From Paenirhodobacter hankyongi (GTDB taxonomy: Bacteria; Pseudomonadota; Alphaproteobacteria; Rhodobacterales; Rhodobacteraceae), in contig NZ_RCHI01000020.1 of NCBI RefSeq assembly GCF_003664585.1, positions 1 to 64,000 of the forward strand: a DNA stretch of 64,000 nt. The letters are read 5' to 3'. Position numbers and translations under genes: made by a program. The notes under the pieces are model-generated. The model was not told the origin of the DNA and did not search any database. It saw only the letters and a program-made list of their open reading frames with translations. Positions within the stretch are counted from its first letter, which is position 1. Each line of letters starts with the position of its first letter. This document shows positions 10,209-18,614 of the stretch, in pieces.

Positions 10209-11533
10209 TGGACCACAACACCATCGCGATCCTGATGTTCTCGACGATGCTCCTGATGATGATCACCGGGCAGCGGGTGTTCGGCGCGATCGGGGTCGTC
10301 GCCGTGGTCGCTGCGCTGGCCCTTTGGGGGCCGGGCGGCACCGACATGGGCTTTTCCGCGGTGATGAAGCTGATGAAATGGACGCCGCTGCTGACACTGC
10401 CGATGTTCGTCTTCATGGGCTATGTGATGAGCGAGAGCCGGCTCGCCGAAGACCTCTACCGGATGTTCCACGTCTGGTTCGGCCCCCTGCCCGGCGGGCT
10501 TGCGATCGGCACGATCCTGCTGATGGTGATGATCTCGGTGATGAACGGGCTCTCGGTCGCGGGCATGGCGATCGGCGCCACCATCGCGCTGCCGGAACTC
10601 GTGCGGCGCGGCTATGACCGGCTGATGATCTCGGGCGTGATCCAGGCGGGCTCGAGCCTCGGCATCCTGATCCCGCCCTCGGTGGTGCTGGTGCTGTTCT
10701 CGCTGATCGCGCGGCAGCCGGTGTCGAACCTGTGGCTTGCGGGCGTGGTGCCGGGGCTGCTGATGGCGGCGCTGTTCGTTCTCTACATCGTCATCCGCTG
10801 CACGCTGAACCCCGCGCTTGCCCCGGCGATGCCGGCCGAGGAGCGCGCCCGAATCACCTGGCCCGAGCGGTTGCGGCTGTTGCGCGCGGGCCTCTTGCCG
10901 GTCTTCATCTTCGTCGCGATGATGGTGCCCTTCCTGAACGGCTGGGCGAGCCTGACCGAGGCCTCGGTGATCGGCGCGCTCGCCTCGGTCGCGGCGGCGC
11001 TGGTGAAGGGCCGCTTCACCTGGGCGGTGTTCGAGACAGCAACCCGGCAGACACTGATGATCACCGTGATGTTCATGATGATCATCACCGCGGCACTCTC
11101 TTTCGGTGCGGTCTTCGACGGGCTCGGTGCGGGCCGGGCGATCAACGACTTCTTCCTCGACAGCCTCGGCCTTGCGCCCTGGCAGGTGCTGGTGCTGATG
11201 CAGGCGAGTTTCCTGGTGATGGGGATGTTCCTCGACGACACCGCGATGCTGGTGATCGTGGCGCCGGTCTTCGTCAGCCTGGCGAAAAGCCTGGGCTTCG
11301 ATCTGGTCTGGTATGGCGTGCTGTACACCATCACCTGCCAGATCGCCTATCTGACGCCGCCCTTCGGCTACAACCTGTTCCTGATGAAGGCGATGGCGCC
11401 GCCCGAGTTCACCCTGCCGGTGATCTATCGCTCGGTCTTTCCCTTCGTCCTCGTAATGATCCTGACACTGGTGCTGGTGATGGTCTTTCCCGAGCTCGCC
11501 CTGTGGCTGCCGCGCGAGGTGCTGGGCCGCTGA
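10208..11533 (+). CDS. TRAP transporter large permease (DctM)
   Basis: The 441-residue protein is the transport subunit, with about twelve membrane helices in an inverted repeat and the DctM signature segments GSSLGILIPPSVVLVLFSL and LTPPFGYNLFLMK. It exchanges Na+ for the carboxylate handed over by the periplasmic binding protein. Its start overlaps the dctQ stop. A 57-base gap leads to the binding protein gene, so the operon order here is Q-M-P. Confidence 0.93.
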   Translation: MDHNTIAILMFSTMLLMMITGQRVFGAIGVVAVVAALALWGPGGTDMGFSAVMKLMKWTPLLTLPMFVFMGYVMSESRLAEDLYRMFHVWFGPLPGGLAIGTILLMVMISVMNGLSVAGMAIGATIALPELVRRGYDRLMISGVIQAGSSLGILIPPSVVLVLFSLIARQPVSNLWLAGVVPGLLMAALFVLYIVIRCTLNPALAPAMPAEERARITWPERLRLLRAGLLPVFIFVAMMVPFLNGWASLTEASVIGALASVAAALVKGRFTWAVFETATRQTLMITVMFMMIITAALSFGAVFDGLGAGRAINDFFLDSLGLAPWQVLVLMQASFLVMGMFLDDTAMLVIVAPVFVSLAKSLGFDLVWYGVLYTITCQIAYLTPPFGYNLFLMKAMAPPEFTLPVIYRSVFPFVLVMILTLVLVMVFPELALWLPREVLGR

Positions 11534-11590
11534 GCCCCCCCAATTCCAAACGACCCCGGAACGGGGCATTCGACCAACAAGGAGAGACAG

Positions 11591-12631
11591 ATGACGACGA
11601 CCAGACGGAAATTCCTCGCCACCGGCGCCGTGGGGGCCGCGGCGGCGGGGCTCGCCGCACCCGCAGTGGCGCAGGAAAAGGCGATCAAGTGGCGGCTGCA
11701 GACCTATGCCGGTCCGGCGCTGGCCGAGGAGGTGGTGAAGCCCGCGATCGAGGCCTTCAACACCATCGCCAATGGCCAGATGGAGATCGAGCTTTACACC
11801 TCGGACCAGCTGGTGCCGACCGCCGAGCTGTTCCGCGCGATGCAGAACGGCACGATCGACGCGGTGCAGTCGGATGACGATTCGATGGCCTCGCCCACCG
11901 AGGTCACCGTCTTCGGCGGCTATTTCCCCTTCGCGCTGCGCTATTCACTCGACGTGCCGGCGCTCTTCAACTCCTGGGGGCTGAAGCAGATCTGGGAAGA
12001 GGAATATGCCAAGGTGGGCATCAAGCACATCTCGGCGGGCTCGTGGGACCCGTGCAACTTCAACATGAAGGAGCCGATCAACAGCATCGCCGACCTGAAC
12101 GGCAAGCGCGTCTTCACCTTCCCGACCGCGGGCCGGTTCCTGGCGCAGTTCGGCGTGGTGCCGGTCACCCTGCCCTGGGAAGACGTCGAGGTCGCGCTGC
12201 AGACCGGCGAGCTCGACGGCCTCGCCTGGTCGGGCATCACCGAGGATTACACCTCGGGCTGGTCGAAGGTGGCGCCCTATTTCCTGACCAACAACATCTC
12301 GGGCGCCTGGATCGGCCATTTCTTCGCCAACATGGACCGATGGAACGAGGTGCCCGATCACCTCAAGCAGCTGATGCAGACCTGTTTCGACCAGTCGCAT
12401 TACCATCGGCAATGGTGGTACTGGGCCGGCGAGGCGAAGCTGCGCGTCGAGGGGGCGGACATGAAGCTGACCTCGATCCCGGCCGAGGATTACGCCAAGA
12501 TGGAAGCGGCCGCGCACACCTTCTGGGACGAGATCGCCGCCGAAAGCCCGCTCAAGGCGAAGGTCGTCGAGATCATCAAGAAATACAACGAGACCATGGC
12601 GAAGGCCGGCCAGCCCTACCGCTACGGCTGA
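11591..12631 (+). CDS. TRAP transporter substrate-binding protein, Tat-exported (DctP/TakP-like)
   Basis: The 346-residue periplasmic protein starts with a twin-arginine signal (TTRRKFLATG, then a long alanine-rich core ending AVAQ), so it is exported folded by Tat. The body fits the DctP family, including the GKRVFTFPTAGRFLAQFG region that holds the carboxylate-binding arginine. The closest type by memory is the 2-keto-acid binder TakP group, but the ligand is inferred only. AAGGAGAGACAG precedes the ATG. It closes the TRAP operon and is followed by hairpins. Confidence 0.9.
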   Translation: MTTTRRKFLATGAVGAAAAGLAAPAVAQEKAIKWRLQTYAGPALAEEVVKPAIEAFNTIANGQMEIELYTSDQLVPTAELFRAMQNGTIDAVQSDDDSMASPTEVTVFGGYFPFALRYSLDVPALFNSWGLKQIWEEEYAKVGIKHISAGSWDPCNFNMKEPINSIADLNGKRVFTFPTAGRFLAQFGVVPVTLPWEDVEVALQTGELDGLAWSGITEDYTSGWSKVAPYFLTNNISGAWIGHFFANMDRWNEVPDHLKQLMQTCFDQSHYHRQWWYWAGEAKLRVEGADMKLTSIPAEDYAKMEAAAHTFWDEIAAESPLKAKVVEIIKKYNETMAKAGQPYRYG

Positions 12632-12633
12632 GC

Positions 12634-12652
12634 CCGGGGCGGCCCGCCCCGG
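12634..12652 (+). terminator. Hairpin after TRAP operon
   Basis: CCGGGGCG and CGCCCCGG pair over a 3-base loop immediately after the dctP stop. No U run follows, so it is a weak or Rho-assisted terminator. Confidence 0.45.
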
Positions 12653-12692
12653 CGCGGGCCGATCCCGCAGGGACGGGAAGGTAAAAGACACT

Positions 12693-12726
12693 GGCGCGGC
12701 GGCAAGGGACGCAAGACCGCCGCGCC
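12693..12726 (+). terminator. Perfect 10-bp GC hairpin
   Basis: GGCGCGGCGG (12693-12702) and CCGCCGCGCC (12717-12726) are perfect complements over a 14-base loop. It is the second hairpin after dctP and separates the TRAP operon from yjbH. There is no U run. Confidence 0.5.
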
Positions 12727-12991
12727 GGCATCTGTCCGCCCTGGCCGGCAGCGCTGGCAAGCCGAGGGTCGGGCGGGCATCCGATTCTCCCGCGGGAACG
12801 GCGCTCATGATATCATGTATTTTTGATGCTTCATTGGGACGGATTGCCGCAACCCCGCCCGGCGATTGCGAAACTGCCGCAAGGTGATGCAGCCGCGCCA
12901 GAGACGGCAGGGTTTTGCCACCGCCCACGGCTTTCCTCTCGCTCCCGTGAGAAAAGCCGGTATAACTGGCGCAAAGACGGCGGAGGGAAGC

Positions 12992-15160
12992 GTGACGGTC
13001 TCGAGCATTCAGCGCAAACGCAGACGCAGGGCAAAGGTTGCGGGGGCGCTGGGCGTCTTCTCCGTTGCGGCCGGCATTGCCGCCCCGGCGGGTCACGCAG
13101 AGCCTCTCGTCGGGCAGAGCCGCAACACCTTCGGCATGCCCGGCCTGATCGACATGCCCTCGGCCGAGATGCGCCCCGACGGCGAGCTCGGCCTGTCGCT
13201 GACGGGGCTGAACGACGGCACCATGCGCAACACGCTGACCTTCCAGATCGCGCCGCGCCTGACCGGCGCCTTCCGCTATTCGAAGGTGCCCGGGCTGATG
13301 CCGAAGGACGACGGCACCGGCCGTTACGAGGCGCTGTACGACCGCTCCTTCGACATCCGCTTCCAGTTCCTCGACGAGGGCAAATGGGGCTGGACCCCGG
13401 CGATGGCGATCGGGTTGCAGGACTTCATCGGCACCGGCGTCTATTCCTCGGAATACATCGTCGCGACGAAGAGCATCGGGTCGAAACTGCGGGTGAGCGG
13501 CGGCCTCGGCTGGGGCCGGCTCGGCTCCTTCGGCTCGATCGGCTCGACCGGCACCCGGCCCGACTACGACGTCACCAGCACCGGCGGCAAGTTCAACTCG
13601 GGCTCCTGGTTCAAGGGCGATTTCGCCCCCTTCTTCGGCGTCTCCTATGCCGCGACCGACCGGCTGACGCTGAAGGCCGAATATTCCTCGGACGCCTATG
13701 TCAAGGAAACGCTGCTCGACGGGTTCAACCGCAACAGCTCGATCAACTTCGCCGCCGACTATCAGGTGAGCGAGTTCTTCGGCGTGCAGCTTTACTACAT
13801 GTACGGCGAAAAGGTCGGCTTCCAGTTCGTGCGCAACATCAACCCGCACGAACCGCCCTTCCCCTCGGGGATCGAGAAGGCGCCGCTGCCGGTGCGGCCG
13901 CGCCCTACCCCCGCCGCCGATCCCGAGGGCTGGTCGGGCGCCTGGGCGGCCGATCCCGAGGTGCATCCGGGCATCCAGAAGGCGCTGGCGGCAAGCCTTG
14001 CCAAGGACGGCCAGATCCTCGAGTCGATGTCGCTCAGCGCGACCCGGGCCGAGCTGCGGGTGCGCAACGAGACCTACGGTGCCGAACCGCAGGCGATCGG
14101 CCATGTCGCGCGCATGGCGACGCGCGCGCTGCCGCCCTCGGTCGAGACGATCGTGGTGACGCCGGTGCAGAAGGGCATGGCGCTGTCCTCGGTCACCTTC
14201 CGCCGCTCGGATCTCGAGCGGATGGAGAACACCAATTCCTATGACATGCTGCCGCAGGTGTCGATCACCGCGGCGCCGCAAAACGCCCCCGGCCTCGTGC
14301 GCAGCGACGCGCTCTATCCGCGCTTCCAATGGGCGCTGACGCCCTATGCCGAGGCCTCGATCTTCGACCCCGACAACCCGTTCCGCCTCGACGTCGGCGC
14401 CGAGCTCTCGGGCCGCTACGAGATGGCGCCGGGCCTCGTGCTCTCGGGCAGCGTGCGGCAGAAGGTCGTGGGCAACCTCGACGACACCACGCGCGACTCG
14501 AACTCGGTGGTGCAGCATGTGCGCTCCGACCTCGTCGAGTATCAGAAGAACGGCGACCTCGCGATCCAGCGCCTGACGCTGGCGAAATACGGCCATCTGG
14601 GCGAGAACATCTATACCCGCGTCAGCGTCGGCTATCTCGAGCGGATGTATGCGGGCGTCTCGGGCGAAGTGCTCTGGGCGCCGGTCGACAGCCGCCTTGC
14701 CCTTGGCGTCGAGACGAACTGGGCCAAGCAGCGCGACTTCGACCAGCATTTCGGCCTGCAGGACTATTCCACCGTCACCGGCCATGTCTCGGCCTATTAC
14801 GACATCGGCAAGGGCTATACCGCCGAGCTCGACGTCGGCCGCTATCTGGCCAAGGACTGGGGCGCGACGATCGCCATCGACCGCGAATTCGAGAACGGCT
14901 GGAGCGTGGGCGCCTTCGCGACCTTCACCGACATGTCCTCGAAGGATTTCGGCGAAGGCTCGTTCGACAAGGGCATCCGCCTGACGATCCCCGTCGCCTG
15001 GACCACCGGCCGGCCCTCGGTCAACAAGCTGAAGACCACGATCCGCCCGCTGATGCGTGACGGCGGTGCGCGGCTCGACATCGACGGCCGCCTCTACGAG
15101 ACGGTGCGCATGGCGCATACCGGCGACCTTTACGACAGCTGGGGGAGATTCTGGCGATGA
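12992..15160 (+). CDS. YjbH-domain outer membrane protein
   Basis: The 722-residue protein is a member of the YjbH family, large outer-membrane beta-barrel-like proteins encoded with exopolysaccharide functions (yjbEFGH in E. coli). Seen are a basic N-terminus and signal peptide ending GHAEP, the family opening GMPGLIDMPSAEMRPDGELGLSLT, and many alternating strands with D-x-G-K-G-Y-T motifs near the C-terminus. The start is GTG at 12992 because GGAGGGAAGC precedes it; upstream codons lack a ribosome site. It overlaps the next gene by ATGA. YjbE and YjbG partners are absent here. Confidence 0.85.
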   Translation: MTVSSIQRKRRRRAKVAGALGVFSVAAGIAAPAGHAEPLVGQSRNTFGMPGLIDMPSAEMRPDGELGLSLTGLNDGTMRNTLTFQIAPRLTGAFRYSKVPGLMPKDDGTGRYEALYDRSFDIRFQFLDEGKWGWTPAMAIGLQDFIGTGVYSSEYIVATKSIGSKLRVSGGLGWGRLGSFGSIGSTGTRPDYDVTSTGGKFNSGSWFKGDFAPFFGVSYAATDRLTLKAEYSSDAYVKETLLDGFNRNSSINFAADYQVSEFFGVQLYYMYGEKVGFQFVRNINPHEPPFPSGIEKAPLPVRPRPTPAADPEGWSGAWAADPEVHPGIQKALAASLAKDGQILESMSLSATRAELRVRNETYGAEPQAIGHVARMATRALPPSVETIVVTPVQKGMALSSVTFRRSDLERMENTNSYDMLPQVSITAAPQNAPGLVRSDALYPRFQWALTPYAEASIFDPDNPFRLDVGAELSGRYEMAPGLVLSGSVRQKVVGNLDDTTRDSNSVVQHVRSDLVEYQKNGDLAIQRLTLAKYGHLGENIYTRVSVGYLERMYAGVSGEVLWAPVDSRLALGVETNWAKQRDFDQHFGLQDYSTVTGHVSAYYDIGKGYTAELDVGRYLAKDWGATIAIDREFENGWSVGAFATFTDMSSKDFGEGSFDKGIRLTIPVAWTTGRPSVNKLKTTIRPLMRDGGARLDIDGRLYETVRMAHTGDLYDSWGRFWR

Positions 15161-15852
15161 CGGGCCTTCGGAACCGGGCACTCGCCCTGGCCGCGGTGAT
15201 CGGTCTGGGCGGGCTTGCCGCCTGTGGCTCGGACACCAACCAGACCGAGAACACCCGCATGGCGGGCGAGTCGCTCAAGCAGATCTTCTCCGTCTTCAAG
15301 CGCGACAAGACCGTGGCCGCCGCCCCCGATGCCGAGGCGATGGCGCGTTCGGCGCTCGAACTGAACAAGGGGCCGCTGATCCTGCTGTCGCAGGAGACGC
15401 CGAAGAACGTCACCATCCTCGGGATGATCGGCGAGAACGGCACGATGCGCACCTATGCCACGCCTTCGATGCAGTCGGTGATCCTGCGCGGCGGGATGCT
15501 GGCGGGCACGCGCGGGCTCGGCTTCGACATGATGTCGGCCGAGGTCGAGCAGACCGGCCGGCTGATCCGCGCCCGCACGCCCGGCACCGGCAAGAAGGTG
15601 ATCCGCTATCTCGACGGGCTCGGGCTCGAGCGGCCGATCCCGCTCGACTGCACGGTCAGCGTCGGCGCCGACACGAGCTATCCCTTCGCCGGGAAGACCT
15701 GGTCGGGCCGGCAGGTGGTCGAGCATTGCGAGGGGCTGGGCATGAAGATGGACGACACCTTCATCGTTTCGTCCGCGGGTCAGATCGTCGCCTCGCGGCA
15801 ATGGATCTCGCCGCAGCTCGGCTATGTCACGATCCAGACCGTGCGCCCCTGA
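15157..15852 (+). CDS. YjbF/GfcB-family lipoprotein
   Basis: The 231-residue protein has a signal peptide ending in the lipobox LAAC (Cys near residue 22), then a body like the YjbF/GfcB family of group 4 capsule and exopolysaccharide lipoproteins. It is translated from an ATGA overlap with the YjbH gene, so the two products probably act together at the outer membrane in polysaccharide secretion. A strong terminator at 15880 ends the operon. The polysaccharide is not known, since no glycosyltransferases are near. Confidence 0.83.
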   Translation: MTGLRNRALALAAVIGLGGLAACGSDTNQTENTRMAGESLKQIFSVFKRDKTVAAAPDAEAMARSALELNKGPLILLSQETPKNVTILGMIGENGTMRTYATPSMQSVILRGGMLAGTRGLGFDMMSAEVEQTGRLIRARTPGTGKKVIRYLDGLGLERPIPLDCTVSVGADTSYPFAGKTWSGRQVVEHCEGLGMKMDDTFIVSSAGQIVASRQWISPQLGYVTIQTVRP

Positions 15853-15879
15853 GCGCCACGCACCCTCCCCCGAAACGAC

Positions 15880-15905
15880 AAAGGCGCGCCCATGGCGCGC
15901 CTTTT
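15880..15905 (+). terminator. Rho-independent terminator of yjbH-yjbF operon
   Basis: AAAGGCGCGCC, a CAT loop, then GGCGCGCCTTTT: an 8-bp GC stem extended by A/T pairs, with a U run at the 3' side. It starts 27 bases past the stop. Confidence 0.85.
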
Positions 15906-15967
15906 GCCTGTCGGGCCCTGCCCTTGCCGCATCGCGCGCTCCGGTCGTCGGGCGGGCAAAATGAACA

Positions 15968-15994
15968 GGGCCGGGAAGCGATGCTTCCCGGCCC
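15968..15994 (-). terminator. Terminator of the small secreted-protein gene
   Basis: A perfect 12-bp stem (15968-15979 with 15983-15994) and 3-base loop lies 28 bases past the minus-strand stop at 16023. A T-rich stretch follows on the minus strand. Confidence 0.7.
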
Positions 15995-16022
15995 CTTTCG
16001 AGATCCCGAAGGATCGTCGAAA

Positions 16023-16211
16023 TTAGTTCGACGACGCGGCGACCGCGATGCCGACGAGCAGCAGCGCCGGGATCAGGATGCCGGCGTTCGACGACGACGA
16101 CTGCTTCACGACGACCGGCTCGGCTTCGACGACCGGAGCGGTGTAGCCGCCGGCGAAAGCGGTCGAAGCCGACAGGCCGAGGGCGAGAGCGATGGTGGCG
16201 AGTTTTTTCAT
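16023..16211 (-). CDS. Small secreted/membrane protein of unknown function
   Basis: The 62-residue protein has a signal peptide (MKKLATIALALGLSASTAFA), a short linker rich in V, P and E, a serine run, and a hydrophobic C-terminal helix (GILIPALLLVGIAVAASS). Similar small proteins with a signal, a Pro/Val linker and a C-terminal helix ending in small residues are common in Rhodobacterales but have no function known to me. ATG at 16211 has GGAG ten bases upstream. It has its own terminator, so it is probably a real, strongly expressed gene. Confidence 0.75.
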   Translation of the reverse strand: MKKLATIALALGLSASTAFAGGYTAPVVEAEPVVVKQSSSSNAGILIPALLLVGIAVAASSN

Positions 16212-16391
16212 AGTAATCTCCGTCATTACCTTTGGGAGCCGCCTTCTCTGGCAGCATCGGGGCGAGAGTTGCACAGCCGATGCGCGTTGCAAAGATAGAA
16301 TCTCGCTGCGTGATGCGCGCGCGGTCCGGACTGTTGCACTTTGGCATGAGTTTCACCCGCCCCCTCGCCCCGCACCATACACGGTCGCGTG

Positions 16392-16424
16392 ATCACGCGG
16401 GTTTCCCGGGGAAACCCGCGTGAT
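16392..16424. terminator. 33-base perfect palindrome downstream of znuB
   Basis: Sixteen bases on each side pair perfectly around a single central base (ATCACGCGGGTTTCCC and its complement). It lies 40 bases after the znuB stop on the minus strand and so is the likely end of the zur-znuCB transcript, although there is no U run. It also sits upstream of the small gene at 16023-16211. Confidence 0.6.
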
Positions 16425-16463
16425 TCCCGGTGCTTGCCGGCGTGTTTGCAGGCGCGGCGCGAC

Positions 16464-17249
16464 TCAGCCGCGCCGACGCACCAGCAGCGAGATCACGAAG
16501 AGAACCGCCGCCGCCGCGACAATCGACGGGCCGGCCGGGGTGTCCCAGCTCAGCGAGGCGGCAAGCCCCGCAAGCACCGAGAGGCTGCCCACCACGGTCG
16601 CGCCAAGCGCCATCACCTCGGGGCCGCGCGCAATCTGCCGCGCCGCAGCGGCGGGCAGGATCAGCAGCGCCGAAATCAGCAGGGCGCCGACGATCTTGAT
16701 CGCCACCGCGACGGTGAGCGCCAGTGCCAGCGTCAGCACCAGCTGCTCGGCCCGCGGGTTCAGCCCCGAGGCCTGCGCCAGCTCCTCGTTCACCGTGGCG
16801 GTCAGCAGCCCCTGCCAGCGCCAGGCAAGCAGCAGCGCGACCAGCGCCGACCCCGCCCAGATGATGCCGACATCGGCCCGGCTCACGGCCAGGATATCGC
16901 CGAAGAGATAGGCGCTCAGATCGACGCGCAGCCCCGAGATGAAGGAGGCGGCGACAAGCCCGAAGGCGAGCGCCGCATGGGCCAGAACGCCCAGCAGCGT
17001 GTCCATCGCATGGCCGCGCCCCGACAGGATCGCCACCGTCACCGCCATGGCGAGCGCCACCGCGAGCGTGCCGACATAGATCGACAGGCCGAAGCCGAAG
17101 CTGAGCGCGACGCCCAGAATCGCGGCATGCGCCGTCGCATCGCCGAAATAGGCCATGCGCCGCCACACCACGAAGGAACCGAGCGGCCCAGTGGCGAGCG
17201 TCAGGCCGATGCCGGCAAGACCGGCACGCATCAGGAAATCGTCAAGCAT
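16464..17249 (-). CDS. znuB: Zinc ABC importer permease ZnuB
   Basis: The 261-residue inner membrane protein has about eight helices and belongs to the ABC-3 family of metal permeases; the segment FGDATAHAAILGVAL and GALLISALLILPAAAARQIA are family landmarks. With ZnuC and ZnuA it imports Zn2+ under zinc shortage. The ATG at 17249 is taken because it gives the normal family start MLDDFLMRAGLAG and overlaps the end of znuC by eight bases. It is the last gene of zur-znuC-znuB. Confidence 0.95.
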   Translation of the reverse strand: MLDDFLMRAGLAGIGLTLATGPLGSFVVWRRMAYFGDATAHAAILGVALSFGFGLSIYVGTLAVALAMAVTVAILSGRGHAMDTLLGVLAHAALAFGLVAASFISGLRVDLSAYLFGDILAVSRADVGIIWAGSALVALLLAWRWQGLLTATVNEELAQASGLNPRAEQLVLTLALALTVAVAIKIVGALLISALLILPAAAARQIARGPEVMALGATVVGSLSVLAGLAASLSWDTPAGPSIVAAAAVLFVISLLVRRRG

Positions 17250-18030
17250 GATCGTGCTCGTGGCTGTGGGGATGGGCGCAATGCGGCGCGCTCGGATCGT
17301 GGCCGTGGCCCTCGTCCGCCTCGTGGTCGTGATCGTGCTCGTGGCGGTAAAGCGCAAAGGCGCCGCCGGTGCCGAGCCCGAAGAGCGCGCGATATTCCGG
17401 CGCCTCGGAGACCACGCGCGGGGTGCCGGCGCAGCAGACATGACCGTTCAGGCAGATGACGCGGTCCGAGGCCGACATCACCACATGCAGATCGTGGCTG
17501 ACCATCAGCACCGCGCAGCCGGTCTCGCCGCGCACCTCCTCGATCAGCTTGTAGAAGGCCGCGGTGCCGGGCTGGTCGAGGCCCTGCGTCGGCTCGTCGA
17601 GGATCAGGATGTCGGGGCGCGCGAGCAGCGCGCGCGCCAGCAGCACGCGCTGGAACTGCCCGCCCGACAGCCGCGCGATCTGCCGCCCGCCAAGCCCCGG
17701 CACGCCGGTGCGCATCAGCGCCGCCTCGGCCGAGACATCGTCGACCCGTCGCGGCAGCGACAGGAAGCGGCGCACCGTCATCGGCAGGCTCGGATCGATA
17801 TGCAGCTTCTGCGGCACATAGCCGATCACCAGATCCTCGCGCCGGCTGACCGTGCCGCTTGCCATCGGTTCGAGCCCGATCAGCGCCCGGATCAGCGTCG
17901 ACTTGCCCGAGCCGTTCGGCCCGACCACGGTGACGATCTCGCCCGGCGCGATGGTGAAATCGACCTGCGACAGCACCTCGGCGTCGCCGTGGCGGACGCT
18001 GAGCCCCGAGGCGGTGATGAGCGGGATCAT
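17242..18030 (-). CDS. znuC: Zinc ABC importer ATPase ZnuC with His-rich tail
   Basis: The 262-residue ATPase powers the zinc importer. It shows Walker A GPNGSGKST, signature LSGGQFQRVLLARAL, Walker B ILILDEPTQGLD and the switch MVSHD. The last 30 residues are unusually rich in His, Asp and Glu (for example HEHDHDHE and HSHEHDHA), a probable zinc-binding tail that could sense cytoplasmic zinc. GGAGACGCC precedes the ATG at 18030, which overlaps the zur stop by four bases. Confidence 0.96.
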   Translation of the reverse strand: MIPLITASGLSVRHGDAEVLSQVDFTIAPGEIVTVVGPNGSGKSTLIRALIGLEPMASGTVSRREDLVIGYVPQKLHIDPSLPMTVRRFLSLPRRVDDVSAEAALMRTGVPGLGGRQIARLSGGQFQRVLLARALLARPDILILDEPTQGLDQPGTAAFYKLIEEVRGETGCAVLMVSHDLHVVMSASDRVICLNGHVCCAGTPRVVSEAPEYRALFGLGTGGAFALYRHEHDHDHEADEGHGHDPSAPHCAHPHSHEHDHA

Positions 18031-18530
18031 GGCGTCTCCTTCGCGGCGCAGACCGGGCACAGGCCGAGCGCCTCGATATTCGCGCGCTCGATGGTGAAGC
18101 CAAGCGCGGCGGCGGCCTCGTCGAGCGCCGCGCGCACCGGCGCGCCGGGCGCCTCGGCGACGCTGTCGCACTCGCGGCAGATCAGGAACACCGGCGCATG
18201 CGCCTCGCCCGGGTGCATGCAGGCGGCGAAGGCGTTGAGCCGCCGCACCCGATGCGCCAGCCCGTTCTCGACCAGGAACTCGAGCGCGCGATAGGCCACG
18301 GGCGGCTGATTGCCGAAGCCCTCGGCGGCAAGCCGGTCGAGCATCTCATAGGCGCCCATGGCACGGTGCGATTCGAGCAAGATCTCGAGCGTGCGGCGCC
18401 GCACCGGGGTCAGCCGCGCCCCACGCCGCGCCGCCTCGGCCTCGGCGCGGGCCAGCGTCTCGCCCATGCACTGACTGTGATCATGCGTCGCGAAGGCCGC
18501 GGCGGCGTCGGAATCCGGTTCGGAGTTCAT
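18027..18530 (-). CDS. zur: Zinc uptake regulator Zur (Fur family)
   Basis: The 167-residue protein has a winged helix-turn-helix N-terminal half (LTPVRRRTLEILLESHRAMGAYEMLDRL) and a C-terminal dimer part with two CxxC pairs (CREC and CPVC) that bind structural zinc, plus metal-site His residues. It represses zinc uptake genes when zinc is plentiful. Its position, first in the znuCB operon and divergent from znuA, makes Zur rather than Fur the right call. It probably represses itself through the operator at 18531-18599. Confidence 0.94.
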   Translation of the reverse strand: MNSEPDSDAAAAFATHDHSQCMGETLARAEAEAARRGARLTPVRRRTLEILLESHRAMGAYEMLDRLAAEGFGNQPPVAYRALEFLVENGLAHRVRRLNAFAACMHPGEAHAPVFLICRECDSVAEAPGAPVRAALDEAAAALGFTIERANIEALGLCPVCAAKETP

Positions 18531-18614
18531 GTTATCTTATCACATTTCTCTTGACGCGTTACGATATAACATAAATAACCGAGGCCCCGATCACAAGAGA
18601 TGAAGAGGTGCCCG
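18531..18614. promoter_or_regulatory. Divergent zur/znuA promoter with candidate Zur operator
   Basis: The short AT-rich gap holds the interrupted palindrome GTTA-N5-TAAC (18558-18570), like known alphaproteobacterial Zur boxes. TTGACG (18551-18556) and AATAAC (18574-18579), 17 bases apart, form a likely znuA promoter with the palindrome inside its spacer, so bound Zur would block RNA polymerase. A second AT-rich motif at 18531-18545 may serve the zur side. Confidence 0.7.

Larger units (their letters stand above)
12632..12991. other. Intergenic region between TRAP operon and yjbH
   Basis: The 360-base gap contains two strong hairpins just after the TRAP operon (12634-12652 and 12693-12726), then an AT-richer part around 12805-12845 containing the palindrome ATGATATCAT, where the yjbH promoter may lie. 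No gene is convincing; the open frame that extends upstream of yjbH here lacks a ribosome site. Confidence 0.5.

Noticed and set aside
11945-15181. Very long open frame (over 1000 codons) on the minus strand, antisense to dctP and yjbH
   Set aside because: It is low in complexity (Arg/Ala/His/Gly rich), has no ribosome site or family features, and mirrors the third-position GC bias of the real plus-strand genes.
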